Source of the DNA: Ideonella benzenivorans
GTDB taxonomy: Bacteria > Pseudomonadota > Gammaproteobacteria > Burkholderiales > Burkholderiaceae_C
Direction: 5' to 3'
DNA length: 64,000 nucleotides
Assembly (NCBI RefSeq): GCF_020387415.1
Contig: NZ_JAGWCB010000006.1
Coordinates: 372,001-436,000 of the forward strand
The notes beneath the pieces are model-generated. The model had not been told where the DNA came from, made no database searches, and saw nothing but the letters and a program-made list of their open reading frames with translations. A program made the position numbers and the translations under genes. How positions within the stretch are numbered: position 1 is the first letter of the stretch; every line of letters starts with the position of its first letter. This document shows, in pieces, positions 49,467 through 59,874 of this stretch.

Positions 49467-50702
49467 ATGGACCTGAGTCATCCCTTCCCGGCCGGCCTGG
49501 CCGCTGGCAGCCGCTGGGTCTGGCGGGCCCGCCACTCGGGCGAGGACCTGCTGCGGGCCCGCTCCAGCGAATACCGCGACCCGTATGCCCGTGACCGGGC
49601 GCGGCTGCTGCACGCCGCGGCGGCCCGTCGGCTGATGGGCAAGTCGCAGGTGCCGGGGCTGCTGCAGACCATGCTGCCGCGCTCCTGGCAGACCCATGTG
49701 CTGGAGGTGTCGCAGCTCTCGCGCGGCATGCTGCGCGCGCTGCAGCACCTGCATGCGCACGGTGAGCCCTGGCTGGACAGCCTGCCCGACGTGAACCTGC
49801 TGGAGGCGATCGCGCTGGGCCGCAGCCTGGGCCACGCCCCGTTCGGCGCGGCCGGCGATGAGACGCTGGCCGTGTTGATGCAGCCGCACGGCGGCTTCCA
49901 CCCTGGCTGGCAGGCTCTGCGCCTGGTGCAGTGGCTGGAGCCGCACACCGAGGGCCATGGTCTGGACCTGACCCGTCGCACGCTGATGGGCCTGCTGCAC
50001 CGGGCCATGCTGGCGCTGCCCACTCCGGGGCGGGATGCCGCCTGCCTGGCCTGGCAGGAGTGGCTGCTGCAGCCCCTGAGCGACCGTGACCGCCAGGTCC
50101 TGCTGGGCCCGGTGCGGCCGGCCGCGGCCAGCCAGGCGCTGACGCTGGATGCCAGCCTCGTGAGGCTGGCCGAGGCGGTGGCCCAGGCGGTGCATGGGCT
50201 GGACGACGCGCTGGCCGCCGGCGCCGTGCGGCGGGAGGAATGGGCCCGCGTGCAGCCCGAGCCGGTCTGGGCCGAGGCGGTGGCGCTGGACCCGGATCGG
50301 CTGGCCGAGGCCTTGTTCGGCGGTGCCGGGCCGGCGCGCCGCGGGGCCATCGGCACGCTGGTCAACGCGATGCTGATCTCGGTCGAGGTGGAGGCCGACG
50401 CCACGCTGGACGAGCCCCTGCTGCACCACCGGGCGCAGTGGATCGCCCCGGCCGACGCCTTCCTGGCCCAGTTGCAGGCGGTGGTCACGCAGGCCTGGAC
50501 CCGCTGGCCACCGGCGCAGGCCGCCGCCAGCGATGGGCGCCAGGCCCTGCAGCGCCTGTGGCACCGGGCCTGGACCGACCCGGCGCTGCTGGGCCTGCCG
50601 GCGCACGACAGCGTCCCCCCGGACGCCTGGGCACGCCTGCTGTGCGACCGGCTGTCCGGCCTGACCGACACGGCGGCCCTGCACCTGGCCGGCGTGGGCT
50701 GA
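49467..50702 (+). CDS. dGTPase-family protein with degenerate active site (putative pseudoenzyme)
   Basis: A 411-residue protein that follows the bacterial dGTP triphosphohydrolase sequence along much of its length: RDPYARDRARLLHAAAARRL (family: SpfxRDRxRIxHSxAFRRL), QTHVLEVSQLSRG (H77), LLEAIALGRSLGHAPFG (family: LIEAIALAHDLGHPPFG), GGF...QALRLVQWLEP, GLDLTRRTLMGLLH and VAQAVHGLDDAL (family: DDIAYSTHDLEDA). The metal-binding HD pair is replaced by R119-S120, and the DD pair by E236-A237, so hydrolysis by the usual mechanism should be impossible. Its reading frame is intact, with an AAGGAG site, so it looks maintained. It lies 89 bp upstream of queE. Confidence 0.8.
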   Translation: MDLSHPFPAGLAAGSRWVWRARHSGEDLLRARSSEYRDPYARDRARLLHAAAARRLMGKSQVPGLLQTMLPRSWQTHVLEVSQLSRGMLRALQHLHAHGEPWLDSLPDVNLLEAIALGRSLGHAPFGAAGDETLAVLMQPHGGFHPGWQALRLVQWLEPHTEGHGLDLTRRTLMGLLHRAMLALPTPGRDAACLAWQEWLLQPLSDRDRQVLLGPVRPAAASQALTLDASLVRLAEAVAQAVHGLDDALAAGAVRREEWARVQPEPVWAEAVALDPDRLAEALFGGAGPARRGAIGTLVNAMLISVEVEADATLDEPLLHHRAQWIAPADAFLAQLQAVVTQAWTRWPPAQAAASDGRQALQRLWHRAWTDPALLGLPAHDSVPPDAWARLLCDRLSGLTDTAALHLAGVG

Positions 50703-50791
50703 GGCTTCGGCGGGCGGGATGTCGGACAATCGCGGGTCGTTCGACTCTCTGTCCCGGGCCTCGCCTGTTTCGCGAGCCACCCGGCCCCGCC

Positions 50792-51424
50792 ATGACCTAC
50801 AGCGTCAAGGAAATCTTCTACACCCTGCAGGGTGAGGGTGCCAATGCCGGGTGCCCGGCGGTGTTCTGCCGCTTCGCCGGCTGCAACCTCTGGAGCGGCC
50901 GCGAGGAAGACCGCGCCAGCGCCGTCTGCCAGTTCTGCGACACCGACTTTGTCGGCACCGACGGCACGCTGGGCGGCAAGTACGCCAGCGCCGAGGCCCT
51001 GGCCGAGCAGATCGCAGCCCAGTGGCCGGCCGGGGCCGGGCATCGGCTGGTGGTGCTGACCGGCGGCGAACCGCTGCTGCAGGTCGATGCCGCGCTGATC
51101 GACGCACTGCACGCGCGCCAGTTCCGCATCGCCGTCGAGACCAACGGCACCGTGGCGCCGCCCCCCGGGCTGGACTGGATCTGCGTCAGCCCCAAGGCCG
51201 GCAGCACCCTGGTGCTGCGCGCCGGGCAGGAGCTCAAGGTGGTGGTGCCGCAGCCGGGCCTGGACCTGGGGTCACTGGCCGAGCTGCCGTTCGAGCACCA
51301 TTTCCTGCAGGCGATGGACGGCCCGCTGGCGCGTGAGAACACCGCCTGGGCCACCGCGCGCTGTCTGGCCGATCCGCGCTGGCGGCTCTCGGTGCAGACC
51401 CACAAGGTGCTGGGCATCCGCTGA
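50792..51424 (+). CDS. queE: 7-carboxy-7-deazaguanine synthase (radical SAM)
   Basis: QueE contracts 6-carboxytetrahydropterin to 7-carboxy-7-deazaguanine. The 210-residue protein has the variant cluster motif C31-x14-C46-x2-C49 instead of Cx3Cx2C, as known for Burkholderia QueE. YTLQGEGANAG at the start and the LTGGEPLLQ and ETNGT motifs are also clear. The ATG at 50792 is the family start. queD follows after 38 bp. Confidence 0.94.
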   Translation: MTYSVKEIFYTLQGEGANAGCPAVFCRFAGCNLWSGREEDRASAVCQFCDTDFVGTDGTLGGKYASAEALAEQIAAQWPAGAGHRLVVLTGGEPLLQVDAALIDALHARQFRIAVETNGTVAPPPGLDWICVSPKAGSTLVLRAGQELKVVVPQPGLDLGSLAELPFEHHFLQAMDGPLARENTAWATARCLADPRWRLSVQTHKVLGIR

Positions 51425-51462
51425 CCCGACCGCCGTCCACGACCTCCCGACGAAGATTGACC

Positions 51463-51825
51463 ATGAAGTACGAACTCAGCCAGACCTTTTATTTCGAAGC
51501 TGCCCACACCCTGCACCGCACGGTGGATGTGGAGCCCAGCCTGCGCATCCACGGCCACACCTACATCGCCGAGGTGACGCTGGGCGGTGCGCCCGACGAG
51601 GGCGGCATGGTGGTGGACCTGGGCTACCTGCGCCGCAACATCGAGACCCTGCGCCGCGAGCTGGACCACCGCTTCCTCGACGAGGTGGCCGGCCTGGGCC
51701 CGGCCACGCTGGAGAATCTGTGCGCCTACCTCTGGCGTGCGATGGAGCTGGTCTACGGCGCCAAGCTGGTCTGTGTCGAGGTGCGCCGCGAGGCCAGCGG
51801 CGACCGCTGCCGGCTCACGCGCTGA
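51463..51825 (+). CDS. queD: QueD-like 6-carboxytetrahydropterin synthase (Ser at the catalytic Cys)
   Basis: A 120-residue T-fold protein of the QueD/PTPS family. Zinc ligands H15 (FEAAH), H30 and H32 (IHGHTY) and the LDHRFLDE and VEVRRE motifs are present. The Cys that normally stands four residues before HGH (CxxxHGH) is Ser26 here; the nearby acid is E24. QueD converts dihydroneopterin triphosphate to 6-carboxytetrahydropterin. The ATG at 51463 is better than a TTG at 51457. Whether the Ser variant keeps the QueD reaction is discussed in the findings. Confidence 0.85.
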   Translation: MKYELSQTFYFEAAHTLHRTVDVEPSLRIHGHTYIAEVTLGGAPDEGGMVVDLGYLRRNIETLRRELDHRFLDEVAGLGPATLENLCAYLWRAMELVYGAKLVCVEVRREASGDRCRLTR

Positions 51826-51828
51826 CGC

Positions 51829-52530
51829 TCAGCGCGCTTGCGCCACCAGCCGGTAGCCGATGCCTGTTTCGGTCATCAGGTGGCGCGGGCGCGAGGGGTC
51901 GGCCTCGATCTTCTTGCGCAGGTTGGCCATGTGCACCCGCACGTAGTGGGTGTCCTCGGTGTGGCCGGGGCCCCAGACGGCCTTGAGCAGCTGTTGGTGG
52001 GTGACCACCCGGTCGGGCTGGGCCGCCAGGTGGGTGAGCAGCCGGTACTCGATGGGTGTGAGGTGCAGCGCTTCGCCCGCGCGGGTGACGGTGCGGTGCA
52101 CCAGGTCGATGGCGATGTCACCAAAGCGCTGGGTGGGTTCGCCCTGGGCGGTCTGCTGGCTGTGGCGGCGCAGTTGCGCCCGCACCCGGGCCAGCAGCTC
52201 GCCGCTGCCGAAGGGCTTGACCAGGTAGTCATCGGCGCCCGCATCCAGTGCCGCGATCTTGTCGGTCTCCTGGCTGCGCGCCGACAGCACGATGACCGGC
52301 ACCGCCGACCACTGACGCAGGTCGCGGATCAGGTCCACCCCGTCGCCATCGGGCAGGCCCAGGTCCAGCACGATCAGCTCCGGGCGGCGGGTGCCGGCCT
52401 CGATCAGGCCGCGCTGCACGCCGTCGGCGGTGTGCACCTCCAGGCCCTGGCTTTCCAGCGCCAGGCGCACGAAGCGCAGGATGTCGGGGTCATCCTCGAC
52501 GACCAGCACATGGGGCAGGGGCTCGCTCAT
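51829..52530 (-). CDS. kdpE: KdpE response regulator
   Basis: A 233-residue OmpR-type regulator. Receiver: E12-D13-D14, D56 (LDLGLPDG), K in DYLVKPF. C-terminal winged helix: LHLTPIEYRLLTHLA and THYVRVHMANLRKKIE. It activates kdpFABC at low potassium. The start overlaps the kdpD stop (ATGA). It ends 3 bp from queD, converging. Confidence 0.95.
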   Translation of the reverse strand: MSEPLPHVLVVEDDPDILRFVRLALESQGLEVHTADGVQRGLIEAGTRRPELIVLDLGLPDGDGVDLIRDLRQWSAVPVIVLSARSQETDKIAALDAGADDYLVKPFGSGELLARVRAQLRRHSQQTAQGEPTQRFGDIAIDLVHRTVTRAGEALHLTPIEYRLLTHLAAQPDRVVTHQQLLKAVWGPGHTEDTHYVRVHMANLRKKIEADPSRPRHLMTETGIGYRLVAQAR

Positions 52531-55244
52531 GGGGCCGATGCTAGCGGGGTGGCGGTCAGGCTGCCATCGTCGCCCGGGGGCTGACCCACCGGCAGGCGCA
52601 GCGTGAAGCGGGCGCCGGCCAACCGGCCGTCCTCCCAACGGTTCTCGCCGGTGATGGTGCCGCCATGGGCCTGCACGATGGCGCGGCAGATCGCCAGGCC
52701 CAGGCCCACGCCGGGGGTGGCGCTCTCGCGCTGGCCGCGCTCGAACTTCTCGAACAGCGCCTCCTCGCGGCCTTGCGGCAGGCCGGGCCCGTGGTCGTCC
52801 ACCTCGATCACCACCTGCGTGTCCTCCCGCCGGGCGCGGATCTCCACCGGGCTGCCGGCCGGGGTGTACTTGGCGGCGTTCTCCAGCAGGTTGACGAACA
52901 CGCGCTGGAACAGCGCTGCATCCAGGGCCAGCAGCGGCAGCCCTTCGTCGAGCTGGACCTGCACCGGCCGCTCGCCCAGGAAGGGCTGGCATTCGGCCAG
53001 CGCACTGCCCACCACCTCCTCGAGCGGCTGCCAGTCGCGGCGCAGCTGCACCGTGCCGGCCTCCAGCCGGGCCATGTCCAGCAGGTTGCTGACCAGTGCG
53101 CTCATGCGCCGGGCCGACTGCTGGATGGCCTGCACGATCTCCTGCTGGGCCGGTGCCAGCGGCGGCGCGGTCCATTCCAGGGTCTCGGACAGGCCCTGCA
53201 GCGAGGCCAGCGGCGTGCGCAGGTCGTGTGACATGGCCGACAGCAGCGAGTTGCGCAGCCGCTCCGACTCCATCTGCAGCGTGCTGGCCTGGGCCACCTC
53301 GATGTAGTGGATGCGCTCCAGCGAGATCGCCAGCAGCGAGGCACAGGTCTCCAGCACGCGGCGCTGTTCCAGCCCCACCACGCCGGGCCGGCCGGGTTCC
53401 ACGCACAGCACGCCGCGGGTGCGCATCGGCGCGCGCAGCGGCAGCATCAGGCAGGGGCTGGCGGGCAGCGTGTCGGTGCCGTGGCCAGCGGGCTCACTGC
53501 GGTCGAAGGCCCATTGGGCCACGGCCAGGTCCACCGTGGCCTGGCCGCCGGGCAGGGCCTGCAAGGGGCCGTCGTCGTCGGCCACCAGCAAGGTGGCGCG
53601 GGCACCGAACTCGGCGGCCAGAAAGCGCGCCCCGATGTCCGACACCTGCGCGGGCATCAGCGCGGCCGAGAGGTCACGCGCCATCTCATAGAGCCGGCGC
53701 ACCCGGTGCTCGCGCTGCTGGGCCTCCTCGGCCTGGAACTTCAGCCCGGCCGTCAACTGGCCGACCACCAGGGCGACCACCAGCATCACGACGAAGGTCA
53801 GCAGGTACTGCACGTCGCTGACCGCGAACGAGAAGCGCGGCGGCACGAAGAACAGGTCGAACAGGCCCACGCCGACGAAGGCGGCCAGCACCGCCGGCCC
53901 GCGCCCGTGGCGCAGCGCCACGCCCACCACGCCGAGCAGGAACAGCATGACGATGTTGCTCAGCTCCAGCACCCGGGCCAGCGGCGTGCACAGCAGGGTG
54001 ATCAGTGCGCAGGCCGCCAGTGCGGCGGCATAGCCGCGCCATTCGGGCGGCCCGCTGCGCGGCGTGGGTGCGGCAGGGCGCAGCGGCGTGCCCGCCGCCG
54101 GGGACAGGGCCACCTGCAGCACGTCCAGATCCTCGGCCAGCCCGGCGACCTGGCCGGCCAGCGTGGGCGGCCAGGGCCAGCGCCGCGGGCGGCGCCCGAT
54201 CACCAGGCGCGAAAGGTTGTGCTCGCGCGCATAGCGCACCAGCGCCGGGCCGAGTTCGGTGGCCGGCACGGTGGCGATGCTGGCCCCCAGGTCCTGGGCC
54301 AGCTTCAGCACCTGTTGTGGGCGCTCGCGCTGCCGATCGGGCTGGCGGCGCAGGGCGGGCGTCTCCACATGCAGCGCATGCCAGGGCACGTCCAGCTGCG
54401 CGGCCAGGCGGGCGCAGCGGCGCACCACCTTCTCGGCACCATCGCCCGGGCCCACGCAGGCCAGCAGGGCCTCGCGGTTGGGCCACACCACCCGCACCGC
54501 GCTGCGGCGCCGGTAGTCCTGCATCTGGCCGTCCACCCGGTCGGCCGTGCGGCGCAGCGCCAGCTCGCGCAGGGCCAGCAGGTTGCCCTTGCGGAAGAAG
54601 TGCGCGGCGGCGCGCTCGGCCTGTTGCGGCAGGTAGACCTTGCCGGCCTTGAGCCGGTCCAGCAGCTCGTCGGGCGGCAGGTCCACCACCACCACCTCGT
54701 CGGCGGCGTCGAACAAGGTGTCGGGCACGGTCTCCCAGACCCGGATGCCGGTGATGCCGCTGACGATGTCGTTGAGGCTCTCCAGGTGCTGGACGTTCAT
54801 CGTCGTCCAGACGTCCAGCCCGGCGTCGCGCAGTTCCTCCACATCCTGCCAGCGCTTGGGGTGGCGCGAGCCGGGGGCATTGCTGTGCGCCAGCTCGTCG
54901 AGCAGCACCAGCGCGCCCGCGTGCGTGCGGCCGAAGTCCAGCGCGGCGTCCAGGTCGAATTCGTCGAGCTGTCGGCCCCGGTAGGGCACGCTGCGGCGCG
55001 GCAGCTGCGGCAGGTCGCGGGCCATGACCTCGGTGTCCGGGCGGCCATGGGTCTCCACCAGCCCGACCACCAGCGGGGTGCCGGCCTGCAGCGCACTGCG
55101 CGCGGCGGCCAGCATGGCGTAGGTCTTGCCCACGCCGGCGCAGGCGCCGAAGAAGATCTTCAGCTTGCCGCGCCGGGCTTGGGCCTCGTCGGCCTGGACC
55201 TGGCGCAGCAGGGCGTCGGGATCGGGGCGGGGGTCGCCATTCAT
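52527..55244 (-). CDS. kdpD: KdpD potassium/turgor sensor kinase
   Basis: A 905-residue sensor. Domains in order: KdpD N-terminal domain with Walker A GACAGVGKTYAML (residues about 30-45), universal-stress-like domain to about 380, four closely spaced helices (about 400-500), GAF domain, histidine-kinase dimerisation SAMSHDLRTPLASLQG with H673, and ATPase (NLLENAAKYTPAG, DHGPGLP, GVGLGLAICR). Length and the position of the His match E. coli KdpD closely. Confidence 0.96.
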   Translation of the reverse strand: MNGDPRPDPDALLRQVQADEAQARRGKLKIFFGACAGVGKTYAMLAAARSALQAGTPLVVGLVETHGRPDTEVMARDLPQLPRRSVPYRGRQLDEFDLDAALDFGRTHAGALVLLDELAHSNAPGSRHPKRWQDVEELRDAGLDVWTTMNVQHLESLNDIVSGITGIRVWETVPDTLFDAADEVVVVDLPPDELLDRLKAGKVYLPQQAERAAAHFFRKGNLLALRELALRRTADRVDGQMQDYRRRSAVRVVWPNREALLACVGPGDGAEKVVRRCARLAAQLDVPWHALHVETPALRRQPDRQRERPQQVLKLAQDLGASIATVPATELGPALVRYAREHNLSRLVIGRRPRRWPWPPTLAGQVAGLAEDLDVLQVALSPAAGTPLRPAAPTPRSGPPEWRGYAAALAACALITLLCTPLARVLELSNIVMLFLLGVVGVALRHGRGPAVLAAFVGVGLFDLFFVPPRFSFAVSDVQYLLTFVVMLVVALVVGQLTAGLKFQAEEAQQREHRVRRLYEMARDLSAALMPAQVSDIGARFLAAEFGARATLLVADDDGPLQALPGGQATVDLAVAQWAFDRSEPAGHGTDTLPASPCLMLPLRAPMRTRGVLCVEPGRPGVVGLEQRRVLETCASLLAISLERIHYIEVAQASTLQMESERLRNSLLSAMSHDLRTPLASLQGLSETLEWTAPPLAPAQQEIVQAIQQSARRMSALVSNLLDMARLEAGTVQLRRDWQPLEEVVGSALAECQPFLGERPVQVQLDEGLPLLALDAALFQRVFVNLLENAAKYTPAGSPVEIRARREDTQVVIEVDDHGPGLPQGREEALFEKFERGQRESATPGVGLGLAICRAIVQAHGGTITGENRWEDGRLAGARFTLRLPVGQPPGDDGSLTATPLASAP

Positions 55245-55250
55245 GCCGGA

Positions 55251-55886
55251 TCAGGACCGGGGCGGCAGCGGGTGGCTGGCGTCCAGGTCCAGGTTGAGCT
55301 GCAGCACATTGACCCGCGGCTCACCCAGGAAGCCCAGCCAGGGGCGCTCGGTGTGGGCCTCGACCAGGGCGCGCAAGGCGTTCTCGGGCAGGCCCCGCAG
55401 CCGGGCGATGCGGGGCAGTTGGTAGTCGGCGGCGACGCGGCTGATGTGCGGGTCCAGCCCGCTGGCGGAGGCGGTCACCAGGTCCACCGGCACCGCGGCC
55501 GTCTGGCCCGGATCGGCCGCCTTCAGGGCGGCGATGCGCCCCTTCACCGCGTCGACCAGGGCGGGGTTGCTGGGGCCCAGGTTGGACCCTCCGGAATTGG
55601 CGGCGTTGTTCGGCATGGGGTTGGTGGCCGACGGGCGGCCCCAGAAGTGTGCCGGATCGCTGAAGGGCTGGCCGATCAGGCGCGAGCCGATGGCCTGGCC
55701 ACCGCGCTGGATCAGGCTGCCGTTGGCCTGCGCGGGCAGGGCCGTCTGGGCCACGCCGGTCACGGCCAGCGGATAGGCCAGGCCGGTGACGAGCGACAGG
55801 GCGGCGAACAGCACGACGGCCGGGCGCCACAGGCCTTCGGCGTTGGACATGGGCGCGGCGGCCGGGGTTGCAGTGAGCGTGTTCAT
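55251..55886 (-). CDS. kdpC: KdpC subunit of the potassium-transporting ATPase
   Basis: A 211-residue membrane-anchored subunit. One N-terminal helix (residues about 22-45) is followed by the conserved [39 protein letters not shown] and VNVLQLNL motifs. It assembles between KdpA and KdpB. Confidence 0.95.
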   Translation of the reverse strand: MNTLTATPAAAPMSNAEGLWRPAVVLFAALSLVTGLAYPLAVTGVAQTALPAQANGSLIQRGGQAIGSRLIGQPFSDPAHFWGRPSATNPMPNNAANSGGSNLGPSNPALVDAVKGRIAALKAADPGQTAAVPVDLVTASASGLDPHISRVAADYQLPRIARLRGLPENALRALVEAHTERPWLGFLGEPRVNVLQLNLDLDASHPLPPRS

Positions 55887-55901
55887 GGAGACTCCTTGGG
55901 G

Positions 55902-57977
55902 TCAGGCCAGGCCCAGGCCGGCGATCAGCAGATCGATGGCCTTGATGCCGATGAACGGCACGATGACGCCGCCCAGGCCGTAGATCAGCAGGTTGCGGCG
56001 CAGCAGCACGGCCGCACCCACCGCGCGGTAGGGCACGCCCTTCAAGGCCAGCGGGATCAGCGCGACGATGATCAGCGCGTTGAAGATCACCGCCGACAGA
56101 ATGGCCGAGCCTGGGCTGGCCAGGTGCATCACGTTGAGCGCGCCCAGCGCCGGGTAGGTGCTGACGAAGGCCGCCGGGATGATGGCGAAGTACTTGGCCA
56201 CGTCGTTGGCGATGCTGAAGGTGGTCAGCGAGCCGCGGGTCATCAGCATCTGCTTGCCGGTCTCGACGATCTCGATCAGCTTGGTGGGGTTGCTGTCCAG
56301 GTCCACCATGTTGCCGGCCTCCTTGGCGGCCTGGGTGCCGGTGTTCATCGCCACCGCCACGTCGGCCTGGGCCAGCGCGGGGGCGTCGTTGGTGCCGTCG
56401 CCGGTCATGGCCACCAGGCGGCCGGCGGCCTGGTGTTCGCGGATCAGGGCCAGCTTGGCCTCGGGCGTGGCCTCGGCGAGGAAGTCGTCCACCCCGGCCT
56501 CGGCGGCGATGGCGGCCGCGGTGAGCCGGTTGTCGCCGGTCACCATCACCGTCTGGATGCCCATGCGGCGCAGCTCGGCAAAGCGCTCGCGGATGCCGCC
56601 CTTGACGATGTCCTTGAGCTCGACCACACCCAGGGCCTGGCGGCCGTCGGCCACCACCAGCGGCGTGCTGCCGCGGCGGGCCACGTCCTCCACGCTGGTC
56701 TGCAGCGCCGCGGGCCAGTCGCCGCCCAGGGCTTCGACATGGCGGCGCACTGCGTCGGCCGCGCCCTTGCGCAGCACCCGGGGCGTGCCGCCAGCCTGCG
56801 GCAGATCGGCCCCGCTCATGCGGGTCTGCGCGGTGAAGGGCACGAACTCGGCCTGCAGCGTGGCCAGCTCGCGTTGGCGCAGCTGGAAGCGCTGCTTGGC
56901 CAGCACCACGATGCTGCGCCCTTCGGGGGTTTCATCGGCCAGCGAGGCCAGCTGGGCCGCATCGGCCAGTGTCATCTCGCTCACGCCCGGGGCGGGCACG
57001 AAGGCGGCGGCCTGGCGGTTGCCCAGCGTGATGGTGCCGGTCTTGTCCAGCAGCAGCACGTCCACGTCGCCGGCGGCCTCCACCGCCCGGCCGGAGGTGG
57101 CGATGACGTTGGCCTGCATCATGCGGCTCATGCCCGCCACGCCGATGGCCGAGAGCAGGCCGGCGATGGTGGTCGGGATCAGGCAGACCAGCAGGGCCAC
57201 CAGCACCACCAGGCCCACCGGCTGGCCGGCGCCGGAGGCCTGCACGCTGAAGACGGAGTAGGGCAGCAGCGTGGCCACCACGCCCAGGAAGACGATGGTC
57301 AGCGCCACCAGCAGGATGGTCAGCGCGATCTCGTTGGGCGTCTTCTGCCGCTTGGCGTTCTCCACCATCGCGATCATGCGGTCGACGAAGGTCTCGCCCG
57401 GGTTCACCGTGACGCGCACCACGATCCAGTCCGACAGCACACGGGTGCCGCCGGTGACCGAGCTGAAGTCGCCGCCGGATTCGCGGATGACCGGGGCCGA
57501 TTCGCCGGTGATGGCGCTCTCGTCCACCGAGGCGACGCCGTCCACCACCTCGCCGTCGGCGGGGATCACGTCGCCGGCTTCCACCAGCACATGCTGGTCC
57601 TTGCGCAGCGCATCGGCCTCCAGCGGGTGCCACTTGAGCTGGCCTTGCGGCGTGCCACGCTGGTAGTCGGTCAGGCGCTTGGCCCAGGTCTGGCGCTTGA
57701 GGCCGCGCAGGCTGGCGGCCTGGGCCTTGCTGCGGCCCTCGGCCAGGGCTTCGGCAAAGTTGGCGAACAGCACGGTGAACCACAGCCACACCGCCACGCC
57801 GAGCGTGAAGCGGCTGGGCTGGGCGGCGGCCAGGGCGGTGGTGAAGGCGCTGCCGACATAGACGACGAACATCACCGGGTTGCGCCACTGCACGCGCGGG
57901 TCCAGCTTCTTCACGGCATCGACCAGGGCCGGGCGCACCAGCGCCGGGTCGAACAGGGTCAGGGTTGTACGGGACAT
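55902..57977 (-). CDS. kdpB: KdpB P-type ATPase subunit
   Basis: A 691-residue P-type ATPase. The phosphorylation motif [11 protein letters not shown] has D311; TGES appears as ITGESAPV; the hinge is [16 protein letters not shown]. It energises K+ uptake through KdpA. The gene is between kdpA (10 bp) and kdpC (15 bp). Confidence 0.97.
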   Translation of the reverse strand: MSRTTLTLFDPALVRPALVDAVKKLDPRVQWRNPVMFVVYVGSAFTTALAAAQPSRFTLGVAVWLWFTVLFANFAEALAEGRSKAQAASLRGLKRQTWAKRLTDYQRGTPQGQLKWHPLEADALRKDQHVLVEAGDVIPADGEVVDGVASVDESAITGESAPVIRESGGDFSSVTGGTRVLSDWIVVRVTVNPGETFVDRMIAMVENAKRQKTPNEIALTILLVALTIVFLGVVATLLPYSVFSVQASGAGQPVGLVVLVALLVCLIPTTIAGLLSAIGVAGMSRMMQANVIATSGRAVEAAGDVDVLLLDKTGTITLGNRQAAAFVPAPGVSEMTLADAAQLASLADETPEGRSIVVLAKQRFQLRQRELATLQAEFVPFTAQTRMSGADLPQAGGTPRVLRKGAADAVRRHVEALGGDWPAALQTSVEDVARRGSTPLVVADGRQALGVVELKDIVKGGIRERFAELRRMGIQTVMVTGDNRLTAAAIAAEAGVDDFLAEATPEAKLALIREHQAAGRLVAMTGDGTNDAPALAQADVAVAMNTGTQAAKEAGNMVDLDSNPTKLIEIVETGKQMLMTRGSLTTFSIANDVAKYFAIIPAAFVSTYPALGALNVMHLASPGSAILSAVIFNALIIVALIPLALKGVPYRAVGAAVLLRRNLLIYGLGGVIVPFIGIKAIDLLIAGLGLA

Positions 57978-57987
57978 GGGGGCTCCT

Positions 57988-59781
57988 TCAATGTGCCCAC
58001 AGGGCGAGGTGCTCGACCACCGGCCCCAGGGCCAGGGCGGGCACGTAGTTCAACAGGCCCACCAGCAGCACCGTGCCGATCAGCAGCACGATGAACAGCG
58101 GACCGTGGGTGGGCAGCGTGCCCTCGGTCACGGCCAGGCGCTTCTTGGCGGCCAGCGAGCCCGCGATGGCCAGCACCGGCACGATCACCCCAAAGCGGCC
58201 CAGCGCCATCGCGACGGAGAGCATCAGGTTGTAGAACAGCGAGTTGGCCGACAGGCCGGCAAAGGCGCTGCCGTTGTTGTTGGCCGCCGAGCTGAAGGCG
58301 TAGAGCACTTCCGAGAAGCCGTGCGCCCCCGGGTTGGCCAGGCCGGCCCGGCCGGCGTCGGTCAGCACCGCCACCGCGGTGCCGGCCAGCACCAGCAGCG
58401 GCGTGACCAGGATGGCGATCGCCACCATCTTCATCTCGAAGATCTCGATCTTCTTGCCCAGGTACTCGGGCGTGCGGCCGATCATCAACCCGGCGATGAA
58501 CACCGCCATGATGGCGAACACCAGCATGCCGTACAGGCCGGAGCCGACGCCGCCGAACACCACCTCGCCCAGCTGCATCAGCACCAGTGGCACGGCGCCG
58601 CCCAGCGGGGTGAACGAGTCGTGCATGGCGTTCACCGCGCCGCAGGAGGCGGCGGTGGTGATGGTGGCGAACAGGCTGGAGGCATTGATGCCGAAGCGCA
58701 CCTCCTTGCCTTCCATGTTGCCGCCGCTCTGCAGGGCGCTGGCCTGCTGGTCCACGCCCAGGGCGCTCAGCCCGGGGTTGCCCTGCTGCTCGGCCGCGGT
58801 GGCCAGCACCGCCATCACGACGAACATCGCCGTCATCGCGCCCAGCACCGCCCAGCCTTGGCGAGGGTCGCCCACCATCCGGCCGAAGACGAAGCACAGC
58901 GCGGCCGGGATCAGGAAGATGGCGAGCATCTGCAGGAAGTCGGCCAGCGGCGTCGGGTTCTCAAAGGGGTGGGCCGAGTTGGCGTTGAAGAAGCCGCCGC
59001 CGTTGGTGCCCAGCATCTTGATGGCCAGCTGCGAGGCCACCGGGCCCATGGCCAGGGTCTGGTGCTGGTCCTGCTTGTCCTGCAGCACCGTCTGGCCCTG
59101 GGCGTCCTTCACGGGCAGGCCATCCTCGCCCAGGCGGGGTTCCTGCCACTGGAAGGCTTCGACCGTCTGCACGGTGGCGTAGGGCCGGAGGTTCTGGATC
59201 ACGCCCTGGCCGACCATGGCCAGCGCGAACACGAAGGACAGCGGCAGCAGCACCCACAGCGTGGCGCGGGTCAGGTCCACCCAGACGTTGCCGATGGCCT
59301 GGGCCGAATGGCGCGCGAAGCCGCGCACCAGCGCCACCACCACCGCGATGCCGGTGGCCGCCGACAGGAAGTTCTGCACCGTCAGTGCCAGCATCTGGGT
59401 CAGGTAGGCCATCGTGCTTTCGCCGCCATAGGCCTGCCAGTTGGTGTTGGTGACGAAGCTGACCGCGGTGTTGAAGGCCAGGTCGGGGGCCACCGCTGGC
59501 AGGCCCTGCGGGTTGAGCGGCAGCACGTCCTGCAGCCGCTGCAGCGCAAACACGGCCAGCACCCCCAGCGCGTTGAACAGCAGCAGGCCGAGGGTGTAGC
59601 GCTGCCAGCCCGATTCCTGGTCGGCGCGCACGCCGGCCAGGCGGTAGAGCGGGCGCTCCACCCTGTGGCCAGGCCGGAAGCGCCCGGCCATCACCGCGTC
59701 GATCCAGCGTGCCAGGGGCCAGGCGGCCACCAGCAACACCGCCAGAAAGGCGGCCAGTTGCATCCAGGCCGCGGCGGTCAT
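57988..59781 (-). CDS. kdpA: KdpA potassium channel-like subunit
   Basis: A 597-residue ten-helix subunit with four pore-loop motifs ([60 protein letters not shown]) typical of KdpA. The ATG at 59781 overlaps the kdpF stop by 4 bp. Confidence 0.97.
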   Translation of the reverse strand: MTAAAWMQLAAFLAVLLVAAWPLARWIDAVMAGRFRPGHRVERPLYRLAGVRADQESGWQRYTLGLLLFNALGVLAVFALQRLQDVLPLNPQGLPAVAPDLAFNTAVSFVTNTNWQAYGGESTMAYLTQMLALTVQNFLSAATGIAVVVALVRGFARHSAQAIGNVWVDLTRATLWVLLPLSFVFALAMVGQGVIQNLRPYATVQTVEAFQWQEPRLGEDGLPVKDAQGQTVLQDKQDQHQTLAMGPVASQLAIKMLGTNGGGFFNANSAHPFENPTPLADFLQMLAIFLIPAALCFVFGRMVGDPRQGWAVLGAMTAMFVVMAVLATAAEQQGNPGLSALGVDQQASALQSGGNMEGKEVRFGINASSLFATITTAASCGAVNAMHDSFTPLGGAVPLVLMQLGEVVFGGVGSGLYGMLVFAIMAVFIAGLMIGRTPEYLGKKIEIFEMKMVAIAILVTPLLVLAGTAVAVLTDAGRAGLANPGAHGFSEVLYAFSSAANNNGSAFAGLSANSLFYNLMLSVAMALGRFGVIVPVLAIAGSLAAKKRLAVTEGTLPTHGPLFIVLLIGTVLLVGLLNYVPALALGPVVEHLALWAH

Positions 59782-59870
59782 GAGAAGTCCTCCGGCCGCA
59801 GCAGGGCGGCGACGAGGTAGACGAGCAGCGCCAGCGCGAGGGCGGCGGCTGTCCATTCCAGCGGGTCCAT
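59778..59870 (-). CDS. kdpF: KdpF small stabilising subunit
   Basis: A 30-residue single-helix peptide starting [20 protein letters not shown] and ending LLRPEDFS. It stabilises the KdpABC complex in the membrane. The ATG at 59870 has GGAGGA 4 nt upstream, and the stop overlaps kdpA (ATGA). Its ribosome-binding site lies in a perfect hairpin (next entry). Confidence 0.93.
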   Translation of the reverse strand: MDPLEWTAAALALALLVYLVAALLRPEDFS

Positions 59871-59874
59871 GAGA

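Noticed and set aside
53307-58094. A 1,595-codon open frame on the plus strand opposite kdpB-kdpC-kdpD
   Set aside because: It lies entirely antisense to well-supported kdp genes, is rich in Gly/Ala/Arg/His/Gln as expected from the third-position bias of GC-rich DNA, and shows no domain motif.
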